From: Apostichopus japonicus
Lineage: Eukaryota > Echinodermata > Holothuroidea > Aspidochirotida > Stichopodidae
Length of the DNA: 64,000 bases
Direction: 5' to 3'
NCBI RefSeq assembly: GCF_037975245.1
Contig: NC_092564.1
Span: 23,448,484 to 23,512,483, forward strand
The position numbers and the translations under genes are program-made. The stretch's first letter is position 1. Each line of letters begins with the position of its first letter. Positions 37,966-49,518 of this stretch are shown here, one piece after another. The notes beneath the pieces were generated by a model. The model was not told the DNA's origin, did no database searches, and was given only the letters and a program-made list of their open reading frames with translations.

Positions 37966-38006
37966 TATATCAGGAAGTTGTTATGGAACAACTCCCTGGT
38001 TATATA
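37966..38006. repeat. 41-bp palindrome around the first in-frame ATG of the POMGNT2-like ORF
   Basis: TATAT-CAGGAAGTTGTT, a 4-base loop ATGG, then AACAACTCCCTGG-TTATATA: near-perfect inverted arms with the ATG at 37983 in the loop. The same palindrome type occurs at 53031-53048 joined to 54614-54640, so it is a dispersed repeat. Confidence 0.75.
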
Positions 38007-38039
38007 CGGAGTGTGCCTGAAACTAGAAATATCACTATA

Positions 38040-39431
38040 ATGGATAAAACATTCAGCTTTCTGCAATTCGTGTTCAAAGTGTGTAGTTTAGCATTTCTGT
38101 GGCACCAAGTCATCAACATGGGAGATATGGCATACAAGGGGAGACCGCCGGCAAGAAGTGGTGCACCTTTAGAATACTTTAATAACAGTATGAAAATACC
38201 TCAAGGGGAAGTCGTCTGGTGCTCTGGACCAAACGGAAGTGACTCTAAACGTACGGACAGATTTTGCAATTTTCGGAATCTTTGTTATTCAAACGTATAC
38301 GAAAGATTCTTTCTAAATCGTGGTGATTTGACTTTTACCAACGAAGCAGTGGAACGAGCATCACGACGAATTAGCTTGACAGCAGTTATAGGGGCGAACA
38401 TGCGGTTCAGATATGTTCATTTCCCCCAGCATGACGTGGAGATTGAACAGCACATATATAGGCACTACCAGAAAGGAAAATATTTCATGGTGAGTCGTAT
38501 TGCTGACAATATTGCACACGACATCCACGACGTTTTGATGCCTCTTTTCTCTTCCTTGAATCTTTCAGACTCTTCACACTCGGCCGAGCCTTCTTATACT
38601 CTCATTCTCATGTTTCGGAACAGATTGATCGGAGATGCGGAGACGATTTATCGTGTTTTTACTCAAAACGAGCCAATCTTACAATTGGATTTCGATGAGC
38701 ATTTACCTGACCAATCTGTCGTCTGCTTCGAGGATGTAACGATAGGATTGTCTAACAGCTCCATGTGGTACCAATGGGGTATGGACGAGTTACATGAAGG
38801 ACCACTTCTGGATCCGAAAGTAACCCCTGAACATTTTAGAAAGTTTAAAAATTATCTCATTGAGAAAATGAACATTAATATCGTTTGTCCACAGATATCG
38901 TACGGGGTTTTATTCACGAGGAAACGCACCCGGCAAATTTTAAACCAAAATGAACTTGCCAGCTCGATAGAAAAGGAATTTGAGATCAGTATTCAAGTCG
39001 TTGGTATGGAAGACAACAGTATTATGGAAATTATTCGAATTGTATCCTGCGCAGAATTATTAATCAGTATGCACGGAGCTCTAATGATTCTAGCGATGTT
39101 TTTACCACGTCATGCAGTGGTAGTAGAAATGTACCCATACGCAATAAACCCAGAGTTTTATCAAGTGTACCAAACGATGTTGAATCTTGAAGAATTGAAT
39201 ATAAAATACATCGCCTGGAGGAATATGAATGCGTCCAATGCGATCGAGCCTCCATCATATCGGTTTCATTTGAACAATCTGAGCGAGGAGAAAAGATTAG
39301 CCATATTGAGTAGGACTGAAGCACCTCGCAAGGTTTGCTGTTACGATCCAGAGTGGCAGTACAGAATGTACCAGAATACTGTAGTAAATGTCACAGAAGT
39401 TATTAAACTACTAAAAAAACACTGTATATAA
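38040..39431 (+). CDS. POMGNT2-like GT61-family glycosyltransferase, single exon, no FN3 domain
   Basis: 463 residues from the ATG at 38040. The N terminus has a short tail and a signal anchor ([20 protein letters not shown], ~5-24), so a type II membrane protein of the ER/Golgi is predicted. Family landmarks: [14 protein letters not shown] near the start of the lumenal domain, WYQWG in the middle, SMHGAL (H345) and [19 protein letters not shown] near the active-site cleft, and [13 protein letters not shown] near the C terminus. Human POMGNT2 adds GlcNAc to O-mannose on alpha-dystroglycan in the ER and continues into a fibronectin III domain of about 90 residues; here the stop comes right after the catalytic domain. 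I prefer this start because it aligns with the human start; the frame is open to 37962, with another ATG at 37983 inside a palindrome. A possible splice acceptor (CAG at 37971-37973) suggests a 5' UTR intron. It could be a paralogue rather than the orthologue. Confidence 0.87.
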   Translation: MDKTFSFLQFVFKVCSLAFLWHQVINMGDMAYKGRPPARSGAPLEYFNNSMKIPQGEVVWCSGPNGSDSKRTDRFCNFRNLCYSNVYERFFLNRGDLTFTNEAVERASRRISLTAVIGANMRFRYVHFPQHDVEIEQHIYRHYQKGKYFMVSRIADNIAHDIHDVLMPLFSSLNLSDSSHSAEPSYTLILMFRNRLIGDAETIYRVFTQNEPILQLDFDEHLPDQSVVCFEDVTIGLSNSSMWYQWGMDELHEGPLLDPKVTPEHFRKFKNYLIEKMNINIVCPQISYGVLFTRKRTRQILNQNELASSIEKEFEISIQVVGMEDNSIMEIIRIVSCAELLISMHGALMILAMFLPRHAVVVEMYPYAINPEFYQVYQTMLNLEELNIKYIAWRNMNASNAIEPPSYRFHLNNLSEEKRLAILSRTEAPRKVCCYDPEWQYRMYQNTVVNVTEVIKLLKKHCI

Positions 39432-39439
39432 GAAATATT

Positions 39440-39606
<167 letters not shown>

Positions 39607-40980
39607 TTGTTTTTTGTTTTTCTTACTTTAGCTTATTTTGTCATTTGTTTTGGTATTACTTTCAATTTCTATACTTTTCACAGTATCATGAACTTTTTAA
39701 CAAGTAAAACTGATTTTTACCCACATTACGAATCAACTCAGTTTTTTTTTCTACATTTATTGATATCTTTCGTTTCAAATGAACAATCTATTTCAAACTT
39801 TAATTCGAATTTGCTTCGTATTTTATATACGTTTACATTTACGTCAGTAACAATTAAAACAACAGTTATTCTCAAAAACGATACAAAGAAACAAACAGAA
39901 TATTTGGAAAAGAAATTCGCATATCTCGAAGTAAATAAATATCTTCTTCATTCTTTGAGAAAGTAATTGATACATTCAATCATTGAACATGTCGTTTAGG
40001 AGTGTACTACGGCATTCGTTATTTGTATATTATGTAATATTCTACCTGTAAATAATATTTGAGTTTGTAGTAAAATGCAATAGCATATGGCAGCTAATCA
40101 TTTGTGTTTTACACTTTCTTATCCAAGAGTTTGGAATCGCCGACAAAATTCAAAGTACAAAGTGAAAGGGAATTGTTCCAGATCGAAATTAGTACAACAA
40201 CTATACTTCTAAAAACAACCTTGGTTCAGCACACTTTAGACACCGTAGCTATACCCTTCGCTTTTAAAAAGACTAGGCCTAGGCTAAACAGTGGACATGT
40301 AAAGACCACTAGTGGTCTATACATACATGTTCGGGAAAATGGCTAATACAAGTGATTGTTGACAGTGAAAGAAAAAAATATTGCTTTCGCATGTGATATG
40401 CACTGGCGGATCCAGGGGGGGGCCAACGGGGGCCATGACCCCCCCCCCCCCCAAAGGTGAGCCAAAAAGTGTTTCCGAACATCCTCTAAATCATATGATT
40501 GGAAATTAAAAAAATCGAGAGGAATAGCAGTGGTAGACTAGTCTAAACCTTTACGTTTTCTGGTTTAAAATTAAATGTATGAGCATGAGGATTTACAGTT
40601 TATCACCATTTTGCAGTTACAGGCTGGTTGTAAGAAATTTATAACCCTATGAAAAATAAAAAAAATTGAGAAAGATGATCCCAACTTTGTTTTATAAATA
40701 TTTTAGAAAATTACACCTGGGAAACATTTTTAAAATTAAAAAAAAAGTAAATTAACATCACCATTGTACACTTTTGTCGCACCAAATCGCATCTGAGGCA
40801 GCGGCGTAACGCCTATGGGCTCGGACGGGGCAAACCCAGGGGCCCCGACCAAAGGGGGCCCCCGCTGCACTGATCTACAGAACTTAGAAGAGGGGTACCC
40901 TTTTTTTTTCTTTTTTCAGGCTTTTTGAAACGGCACGTTTTCGTTGGAAAAGAAACTATAAACGAGACAATGGAAATATT

Positions 40981-42123
40981 TTTCTGTGTGACCTTAGTAC
41001 CTACTCAAAGCTGTTATCGGCTGTGGTCCTATTTATTACACTTCCAGTCACAGTGGCGACCGCAGAAAGATCATTCTCCAATTAATATAAATACCCCGGT
41101 CCCACGAACGCGGTCTTGCTTCAAACAAGGATAGGTGGAGCAAAAACTGTAACCGCAGATAAGCCCTGCAATTTGAACCCGCGTTTCAACGAGTTAACTC
41201 CGGGCATAGCGGCAGGCTTGGAAAACCTTGGAAAACGTTCGAACCTGGTTATTGCAATAGAGAATATGAGCATCGATCGACAGCTATGCAGTGAGTCTTT
41301 TCGACACGTACATATATCATCCAAGCGGCGCACACACGCTATTTTCTACCGGGGCTTTCCCGATACGGCATATCCCATCAAGTTTCGACATATTATTTTC
41401 GTCGCACCAAATGCCAAGCAATGCGAATATTTCATCTTCCGACCACATACTTCGCTCTGTCTACTTTTGCGACATATTGTACAGGTAAATATCGATAATA
41501 ATAATAACAATAATAATAATAATGGCCTTTCCGGTTATCTTCAAGAAAGCAACTCAAACTTTATACTGTATGTATGCGGATATACACGGGCAGCTATACA
41601 CTGTGTACTACTCAGCAATGCCTTATGTAATTCCTTCATTTTCGCTGCATCGGTCCATTGTACACATGCACAACCAATATGAAAATAGACACAGTTAATG
41701 TCGATACAGAAATAAGCAAGCGGCGGAAACCACAACTGATAAAATCCATCGTATCTTTTACACCCCAAGGCAATAGTTTATTTACATTGATTAACGTTTA
41801 CCCGGGCTTAGCTGTCCTAACCCCACCTCTCATGAGGGGCTTAATCAAGCTCGGGCTTGCTCCGTTCCCACGGAGTAAAAGAGTGGATCAACTTGCCCTA
41901 GCCTCGATAGGTCGATCAAGAGAGAGGCAAGCCCGCGTTCGTGGGAACAGGCCTCAAGTTGAAGCTAATCAAGACTTACCTACGTTCAACCATTTCTCAA
42001 GATCGGCTGGATTCGCTGGCTATCCTTTCCATCGAGAGCGAGGAGGCTTGGTCACTTGATATAGACGGACTAATCGATATGTTTGCTGACAAGAAGGCCA
42101 GGCTCAGTAAATTCAAGCTCTAG
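40981..42123 (+). pseudogene. hAT transposase C-terminal remnant, split by an insertion
   Basis: Plus-strand 41029-41082 encodes LFITLPVTVATAERSFSN. The protein resumes after 41951 with LKLIKTYLRSTISQDRL, then LAILSIESEEA and ADKKARLSKF, stopping at 42123. Together these are the conserved C-terminal dimerisation segment of hAT transposases, in which ERSFS is directly followed by LKLIK. About 870 bp of foreign DNA separates the two blocks. The DDE catalytic core is absent, so the element is dead. Confidence 0.85.
41096..41951. mobile_element. Innermost TIR element interrupting the hAT transposase
   Basis: The left end contains GGTCCCACGAACGCGG and the right end CCGCGTTCGTGGGAAC, an imperfect ~28-bp TIR. 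It sits exactly between the two transposase blocks. I could not define a target duplication. The 188-codon open frame at 41116-41682 contains an AAT microsatellite and has no recognisable domain. Confidence 0.65.
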
Positions 42124-42701
42124 CCTTTCCAAGTTCTCGGGAACTTGGATACCATTTGTCCACAGGAGTTACGCCACGGGTGGAAATATACATGTTGATG
42201 TTAATTGGACATTGGTCATTTGGTCTTATTGTCCTTTCAATCTCTTAATGTATTCTAGCTTTGCAACACATTTTTTCATGTTCCCAGTATGACAGACAAG
42301 ACGGACCAAAAATGTGTCTATGAACGCAGATTTCCCCCCAAATCTCAGTCGATAAAATCACCACAAAATGTTCCATATACGGCTTAGATTGCACCAGAGA
42401 GCTTGTAGAACCACAGAGCTTCCAGGGCCCTAAGGCGGGCCCTGGACCCACGCCTTTGGGACTTCGCGCTCCGCGTTCGTGATGTGCGCTCCGCGCACAT
42501 CGGTTGATCCTCCGCAGCAGCCAGGGGGGCCCTTCCTTCCCTGGACCCAGGGGCACCCAGAACTCATCGTTACGCCGCTGATCTGAAGGCATTCAGCAAT
42601 AGAAAATTTTCCACCCCCTCCCCTTAGACCCTCCCCATATCACTCTAACGCCACTTTGGCCCCTCCCAAACAAAGGCCCTGGATCCGCCAGTGGTGATAT
42701 G

Positions 42702-43412
42702 CATTTATTGTAATGGCCTATAGACTAACCTAGTGTAAAACCAGGCTAGGCTATGTAGTAATTAAGCTATATTAGGTTATATGTATTGATAATGTGAGTT
42801 TTATTGAGAAAAATTATAATTTTTTACTATTCATTCATAAACACCATGAAACTCGTGTATATGGTTGATCCTAGTACACTTCGAATAAAACTCGGAAAGC
42901 CCTATACTTTAAAATTGAAAATCTGCCCCCAAAAAGTGATAGTATCTTATTGGTATTGCCCCATTCATATTAGAAACAGCGTAAGAAATAAATCACATAT
43001 TGGTACGTTCCGTAATGAAGGGAAACTCCTACGACCTGCAGTTACCACGTTTTGTTACTTAATAAAGACAGCATGAGGATACTGTACATATTATGCACTA
43101 ATAGTTACGTCAAGTAACGTATACTTCGTACACTACAGACCCTGGCAGCCGCAACCATGCACGCTTGCTTTCTACCTTACCGTGACGGTTGCATGCACAA
43201 ATGACAAACTAGCTGGAGTACAACGTGTATGCAGTACTATACTGTTTATGTGGGCATACCACATGTTCGTTTCTGTTGCTGCAATGTAACATGCTGTATA
43301 CCCTGGACTTTCCCTCTGTTTCTGGAAAGGATCGAAAAAGATTACAGAAATTGTTTTTCAATACCAGAGATTTCCCGCAACCCAACATGATTATTCATGA
43401 AAGTGTCACACA
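42702..43412. other. Intergenic DNA, nothing recognised
   Basis: The open frames at 42804-43076 and 43225-43422 show no domain or codon pattern I can support. Confidence 0.5.
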
Positions 43413-43994
43413 CAGGGGGTAGGGGCCGGGGGGGGGGGGCACGTGCCCCCACTTTTTATTCCAAAGTAGCAAATGTGCCCTACTGGCAAATAAAATATGC
43501 CCCTTTGATGAAGAACTGTCTTTGGATATCTTAAGCCTTTAAGTTTAATATTTTATTTTTAGTCTGTACCTGCTATTTTTAAAATGGCATCCCTTATCTT
43601 TTTGTAGTACGGTTAACAATAAACAATCTCAATAAATAGTTTTATTAAGGAAAAGTCGCCCAGGAAAGAACCTGGGCACGAAAACCAAACTACCAAACGA
43701 CTGATCCGCGCTCTCAACACCAGTCCCCTTGCATCGGGACTGTGACTGTGTGATCATCATCAGGTGTGCATCACCATTCCCCTCGAAAGGGAACAGATAC
43801 TACACATGATCTTAGCAAAAAGGCCGAGAAAGGCACTAAATAGTATTGATAACACACTAACATATCGTATATATTTAAGTGATATGGCCGGTGTGTATCG
43901 GTTTATAGCATAACGAGTGGTTGTTGTGGAATGAGAAAGTGCCCCTCTGATGTTGTGCCCCCCCCCCCCTCTTTGGAAGCTTCCTACCCGCCTG
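43413..43994. mobile_element. hAT-like element containing a U2-headed SINE
   Basis: The left end CAGGGGGTAGG and right end CCTACCCGCCTG are imperfect inverted repeats, flanked by GTCACACA (43405-43412) and GTCATACA (43995-44002). Poly-G and poly-C runs lie just inside each end. About a third of its length is the SINE at 43641-43836. Confidence 0.68.
43641..43836 (-). mobile_element. SINE with a U2 snRNA-derived head (copy 2)
   Basis: The minus strand begins GTGCCTTTCTCGGCC and continues with the U2-like GATCATGTGTAGTATCTGTT, then the same hairpin-rich body as the copy at 4334-4520 (GTCACAGTCCCGATGCAAGG, TCGTTTGGTAGTTTGG, CCCAGGTTCTTTCCTGGG), ending GACTTTTCCTTAATAAA. TAAATAGT lies on both sides (43633-43640 and 43837-43844), a short target duplication. 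Shared full-length structure at two unrelated sites shows the U2 head and the body move together as one family. Confidence 0.85.
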
Positions 43995-44766
43995 GTCATA
44001 CACATAAAATGTCTACAAGATTTAAAAGTTAACACGTCCGCTCAGTAAAACTTGCGTCCTTACAGTCCTCCATGAGAACATGCACTTTAAAGTATCTCTA
44101 CAGGAACGCACAATACTCAGTTATAATGACCCCCTGACAATTCTTGGCTTGTGCCCAAAAATCAAATGATGGAAGCTGTAACTAGTATATGCAACAACAA
44201 AGATATTGTCAAATTCTGAAGCGTGAATTTGCCGTAGACAAGTTACCATCATAGAATCAATTTGTATGGTTACTTACTTACTGTACAGTTGTATTGAAAC
44301 AACATCCTTTGTGTTCATTGAAAACTTTATATGCAAGAATGCTTGCAGACAATGATAAGGGCTATAAGCCATGCAAATCACAAGAAATATAGGAACCACC
44401 ATTGACTATTTTAGCATGAAATTGTCTGTGATTGTTATGATTTATTTGGTTTCAAACAAATTCAATCATTTGTGCAAAGGATTGGAATTTTGGTTCTTTG
44501 TTATGTTTTTCAAAGGCCTAGCTGTGAGTGTGTGCATTTGAAGGTTTTGCGTCACTGGCTAAAAGTAAGACTACTCGCTATAACGGTAAGGCTTATAGAC
44601 CTGGCCTGTGTAGCCTAACGTTATATATATTATACTGATGGTTACACTGTTACAATTTCATACAAGTATAGCGTTTTCGATTAAAACATATTGGTATAGT
44701 TGTAAATCACTGAATCTCGTTTGTTCGAATTAATGGTATAAGCGCTGCCGTCGGGGTTGGCTGGAC

Positions 44767-45651
44767 GCGAAATTATTTTTCCCACTTCGACGCGGCCACA
44801 TGGGCGTGGCTTATGAAATACGTCACAGGCCGGCAAGTTTGTGACTTCGACTTCGAGCTCTTACGTATAGCTCTTTAATAATATACTGAGCTAATATACT
44901 CAGGCCTAATATACTCAGGCCTAAGACATGACTTCATGAGATCCATGATGATGTGCGACTGCTCCTCCCAGTCAATCGGGTCTTATGGAGCTCTTGAGGT
45001 AAATTCCATCACAAAATCAAACTGTGTTTGTTTATTAGATGTGTTATGAACCTCCCGTGTCTGAAAAAGTTTGGAGAAGAACCTCCCGTGACAGCAGGGT
45101 CTGGAAAAGTTATAAATGAACCTCCCGTGGTATTGATTATTACACTTCATATTACACCAGGTAGGCCCACTGACCTTTCAATGCTAGAAACCTACAAAGA
45201 TACATGTATTGTATTGTGCCCCATATTGTTTTATCCATCATTCTAAATTATTTGTTCATTTATAAATGAACCCCCTTTTAAACGGCAGTAAGGAGCCTAC
45301 GTGCTTTCGTCATTAGTTTACGTACGCTACTGGGTATTGTTACGGACTTGAAATATTTTACCCATTTGATTAAACAGTTGTCACTTGCGTCTGTATTAAC
45401 TATAACCAGGGAGCTGTTACTGTTAGAGTTGCAGCTCCCTGCTATAACTATGCCTAAATAGCAATGTCCCTCTGTACTATACTATTTATTGTACTGGTAC
45501 GTGTACTAGAATCCCTGACATGCTCTCAAACAAACACCCGAGAGATATCACTGCATAGTCTGTGACGTGGACCAATAAGCCGTAACAACGACCGATAGTC
45601 CACGCCCATTATGCTAATATGGCCGCGTCGAAGTGGGAAAAATAATTTCGC
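44767..45651. mobile_element. 885-bp non-autonomous element, 31-bp TIR, 9-bp target duplication
   Basis: The left end starts GCGAAATTATTTTTCCCACT and the right end is its exact reverse complement; identity continues to 31 bp, then resumes with GGGCGTGG after a gap. TGGCTGGAC flanks both sides (44758-44766 and 45652-45660). Nine-base duplications fit Mutator-like or Merlin-like transposases; the superfamily is inferred from that only. Inside, GAACCTCCCGTG recurs three times near 45050-45130. No transposase. Confidence 0.85.
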
Positions 45652-45660
45652 TGGCTGGAC

Positions 45661-46750
45661 GTGTTACTGGGTCGAAAATAGCGCGCAAGCGTATCCGATG
45701 CATTTGAGACCTCCAATGTGCCGCCAGGTTGAGACACCAAAGGCCCTTTCCCCATTCTCAGTGATCGTGAAAGATGTAGTATATTCTGAGGGGTCCAATG
45801 TGTCATTTGGGCCTAGCGTACGTAGCCGCTCGGATCACTGAACCAGTAGAAAATTAAATCTTCAGTTCGCCCCTAATTAAAGGTGGAGAGGTCACCGTGA
45901 GGCGCCGTCGGTCCCCAACATGGAGCCGTCGTCCAAAACAGTAGCCGCCACTGCGTTGCTTCCGTCATGGTCGCAGTTGTCACGGTTTGTCGTGATCAAG
46001 ATTGTCGTCGACATCGTCTAAGCGCCTCACCGTGATATTACATACCATCGACACCGTCATGCACTCGGTCATCGGCAATATGAACTTCATTTTAATCATA
46101 TTTCTTTATCGTTAATGACAGATACTATCATCGTAACAGGTGGTCGTCACAATCATCGACAAGGACATTTTAATCGCCATGTCCCATCGTTACGTCGTAT
46201 CCGCGGTCGTCAAGGTTACGTAATCCTCTTAGACATTTTGATCGTTATCATGATGTTCAAGGTCATGGACACCGTCGTCGTCGTCGTAATTATGCATGGT
46301 TATCATAGTCATGAATGTTTACGATCCTATAGTTGTTACTTATCGTTGTCACGGTAATGGTCAAATCATAACGCCCCTCCATCGCCGGTAATTCCGATGC
46401 TAGCGTTATTTAATACAATTTTGTTGCATCACGTTGATTTGACGAGCTATAAATTCGTCATTTTAGCTATAAGCTATAAATTCGTCATTTTAGCTATAAG
46501 CTATAAATTTTAGCAAAAGCTACAAATTCGTCATTTTGTAACATTGAAATTGTTACAATGAGGACTGTATGAGCGTATAATCCATAATTTTGTCGCAAAA
46601 TGATGAATTGTTGAATTTCATAATCGATGAATCATCATTTTTTTGGAAATTGTTAATTAATAAACAGATGGCACCATGGTCTATTGCAGAACTCCGTACA
46701 TTAGAAGTCACAGTGCACAACTGAAGAAGCGCCCTGATTGTAACATATTC
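45661..46750. repeat. Intergenic DNA with short repeats
   Basis: GTC-rich imperfect trinucleotide repeats between about 45950 and 46300, and a ~30-bp tandem repeat (AGCTATAAATTCGTCATTTT) at 46443-46540. No gene recognised. Confidence 0.65.
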
Positions 46751-48335
46751 CTATGACGTAACGCCATAGGGAAATACACACTGTGCGTATGTATCCCATT
46801 GCCTAACACACTTATCACGTATCGTTCCAACCATCATTCGTCACGCTATGGGAAAACGGACCGTATTAGACCGGCAGCCCAGTGCACTTTGATCAAACGA
46901 ACGAGGTACCAATATCTGAGTATTGGAACATTTGTGGAAAAACCCAGTATATCCAAAAGTGGATGTCTGCCGTGGTCGCTCTGCTGCATGTGGCCCCTGG
47001 GGCCGGTTAAAGGGGGCCCAAAAATGCATCTGATCAAACGAACGAGGTACCACTCGAAACCAATGTCAACTTAATGCATGAATGCCACATAGTACTGAAT
47101 GGCCCATGCCAGACAAATTTTCTGCTGCAAAGGGCCCGCCAGACGTCCAAGAAGGGCCCCTAAAAAAATGCATCTGATCAAACGAACGAGGTACCACTTG
47201 AAACCAATGTCAACTTAATGTATGAATGCCACAAAGTACTGAATGGCCTATGCCAGACAAATTTCCTGCTGCTAAGGGCCCGCCAGACGCCCCCAAATAT
47301 GGCCCAAATGCCCATTAGCGTAACATTGACCCAGATTAAATATGCAAGGTACCACTCAAAACCGGTTCGGAATGTTCGGGTTGATCTTACAGACTATGGA
47401 AATCATCATGCCAGACAAATTTTCTGCTACAAAGGGCCCGCCAGACGCCCCAAAAGGGCCCCTAAAAATGCATTTGATCAAACGAACGAGGTACCACCTG
47501 AAACCAATGTCAACTTAATGCATGAATGCCAAAAAGTACTGAATGGCCCATGCCAGACAAATTTTCTGCTGCTAAGGGCCCGCCAGACGCCCCCAAATAT
47601 GGCCCAAATGCCCGTTAGCGTAGCATTGACCCAGATTAAATATGCAAGGTACCACTCAAAACCGGTTTGGAACTACACAAAACCAATATTAAATGCAAAG
47701 GTACTTTCCACAGAGTAAAGAACTGCCAATGCAAGACAAATTTTCTTCTGCATAGGTCCCACCAGATAGAAAGAATAGGTGGCCCAATGTGGCCCTATAT
47801 ATGGGTCTAAAGAATTGGATATATGTGCCTTGTAACATGACATTTCAAGCTCATGGTTATATTGTTTCCAGCATAAATTGGAGTTACTGTACACAAGACC
47901 AGTGTTTTATCTTATTTAGCCATTCGCTGCTCTAAGCAAAATAAAGATAACACTTTCACCTAAGCCTCTAAATATTTTGGGATTTGCTGGCCTGGGCAAA
48001 AATTTGCAGCAGAAAATTTGTCTGGCAAGGGCCATTCAGTACTATGTGGCATTCATGCATTAAGTTGACATTGGTTTCGAGTGGTACCTCGTTCGTTTGA
48101 TCAGATGCATTTTTGGGCCCCCTTTAACCGGCCCCAGGGGCCACATGCAGCAGAGCGACCACGGCAGACATCCACTTGTGGATATACTGGGTTTTTCCAC
48201 AAATGTTCCAATACTCATATATTGGTACCTCGTTCGTTTGATCAAAGTGCCCTGGGCTGCCGGTCTATATCGTTCGAACAGTATCCGTTAGTGTGTATTC
48301 TTCAATGGTGTTACGTCATTGGACGATACACAAAT
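46751..48335. mobile_element. Foldback element with ~330-bp inverted arms and an internal tandem repeat
   Basis: The left arm (about 46751-47110) and right arm (about 47990-48335) are inverted copies; both carry GATCAAACGAACGAGGTACC twice and a GTGGATGTCTGCCG-like block. The outer ends CCTATGACGTAACGCC and GGTGTTACGTCATTGG are inverted. Between the arms, segments containing GCCAGACAAATTTTCTGCTG and AAGGGCCCGCCAGACG repeat several times (47100-47760). The 166-codon frame at 47218-47718 is this repeat. No transposase and no clear target duplication were found. Confidence 0.8.
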
Positions 48336-49518
48336 AAGACACCTAGACCTCCAGTTTTTTCCATCTCTCAAGACAAGTTATATTGAGGGTTTGCATTGCC
48401 TAAAGAAATACGGTATTGCATGATGCAGTATTTTTCGGGTGAGGGTCTAATCGTAGGGGGGGGGGGGGGCTGATGGGCAAGACGGCAGCGAGTTCAGAGT
48501 GTTGCAAGTGATAAATATATCTTTCGAAACGGACGCTTACCTCTTCAGCTGACTCGTCAAAAATATTGAGAAGTTGTCGTATTCGCGACTTGACATTATA
48601 CCAATAATTATGTACTTCTCTAAGAAACATGCGAGTGTGTTATAATGCTAATTCATTAAGAAATGGTTTAATCAGGTGTCGTTAGAGGCTCCCAAGTAGG
48701 CCTGGCCAGATGGAAGGGGGTCAGATAGAGCAACAGCCCCGTGGTAAATTAAAGGGTCTGGGAGAATTTGGATTTTTCATTTTCATAATATACTTAGGCT
48801 AAGAAACAGGATTAGTGCAAAATCGGGGTCCGGTGGAATATTTGGGCCCGGGCCCGATCTGGCTCTCAACGATTCTGCTTCGAAGCCTAACATTTGAAAT
48901 TGTTTAATCTTTAATACCACTGCTACAACTTTTTTCCTGCCACGGGCACGTTGGCTCTCGCAGTAGATCGCGGGAAAGTTGAGCTGTGCAAGTGACTTTT
49001 CAACGCTCGTTGCATTTGCCAATTCGCTAATTGATTACGTAATACACGCAGCCTAACGATCCAGGTTAATAACCTTGAAAGGTGAAAAATCGGGCAGTGG
49101 CGAAAAATGAACGGCAATCTTACTGGAGGGTAGTCTTGTTAAGACCCTAGTATGCGCAGCCTAGTGTACCTTTCTTTTTCACGAGGTTATATTGTCCCGT
49201 ATCTCTTTGCTGTACTGTCCAGAGAATGCCCGTGGCAAACCTTTCGATTGTATCGGACAGATCCTCGGGCATGTAAAATACAGTGGGCAAGCACATTCGT
49301 GGTTGGCAGAAACGGACTCAGTGGACAGTTTGCACGCGAGAAAAAGAGTATCACAAACGGCATGGACAAGATATATAATGCATACAGTCAAGAGCTCTAT
49401 CCATTTATAGGTTACGTTTCGTTATTTGTTTCCTACAACTACAATAGTACAATTTGCAAAAATAACGAAGTATGAACAGCAATGAACATATGAACAACAA
49501 TGAGTGGACCCTATAGAG
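48336..49518. other. Intergenic DNA, nothing recognised
   Basis: A poly-G run near 48458-48469; otherwise no supported exon, RNA gene or repeat. Open frames near 48783-49475 overlap each other on both strands and lack domains. Confidence 0.5.

Larger units (their letters stand above)
40799..42580. mobile_element. Middle hAT element carrying a broken transposase
   Basis: Ends CAGCGGCGTAACG and CGTTACGCCGCTG (13-bp perfect TIR) with flanks ATCTGAGG (40791-40798) and ATCTGAAG (42581-42588), an 8-bp duplication with one mismatch. It contains the hAT transposase remnants and a third element. It lies wholly inside 40401-42693. Confidence 0.85.
40401..42693. mobile_element. Outer hAT-like element of a three-level nest
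   Basis: Left CACTGGCGGATCCAGG and right CCTGGATCCGCCAGTG, a perfect 16-bp TIR. It is flanked by GTGATATG at 40393-40400 and 42694-42701, an exact 8-bp target duplication typical of hAT elements. Most of its length is the second element inserted into it. Confidence 0.9.

Noticed and set aside
39607-39966. 119-codon open frame after the TA repeat, first thought to be the missing POMGNT2 C-terminal domain
   Set aside because: The translation is AT-driven (F, T, L, N, K) with none of the tryptophan, tyrosine and proline pattern of an FN3 domain.
41221-41260. GTTCGAACC as a tRNA B box
   Set aside because: No A box, acceptor stem or anticodon arm at the right spacing.
41116-41682. 188-codon open frame
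   Set aside because: It lies in the innermost TIR element, contains an AAT microsatellite and has no recognisable domain; it may be remnant coding but I cannot support it.
47218-47718. 166-codon open frame
   Set aside because: It is the internal tandem repeat of the foldback element; its two halves are copies of each other.
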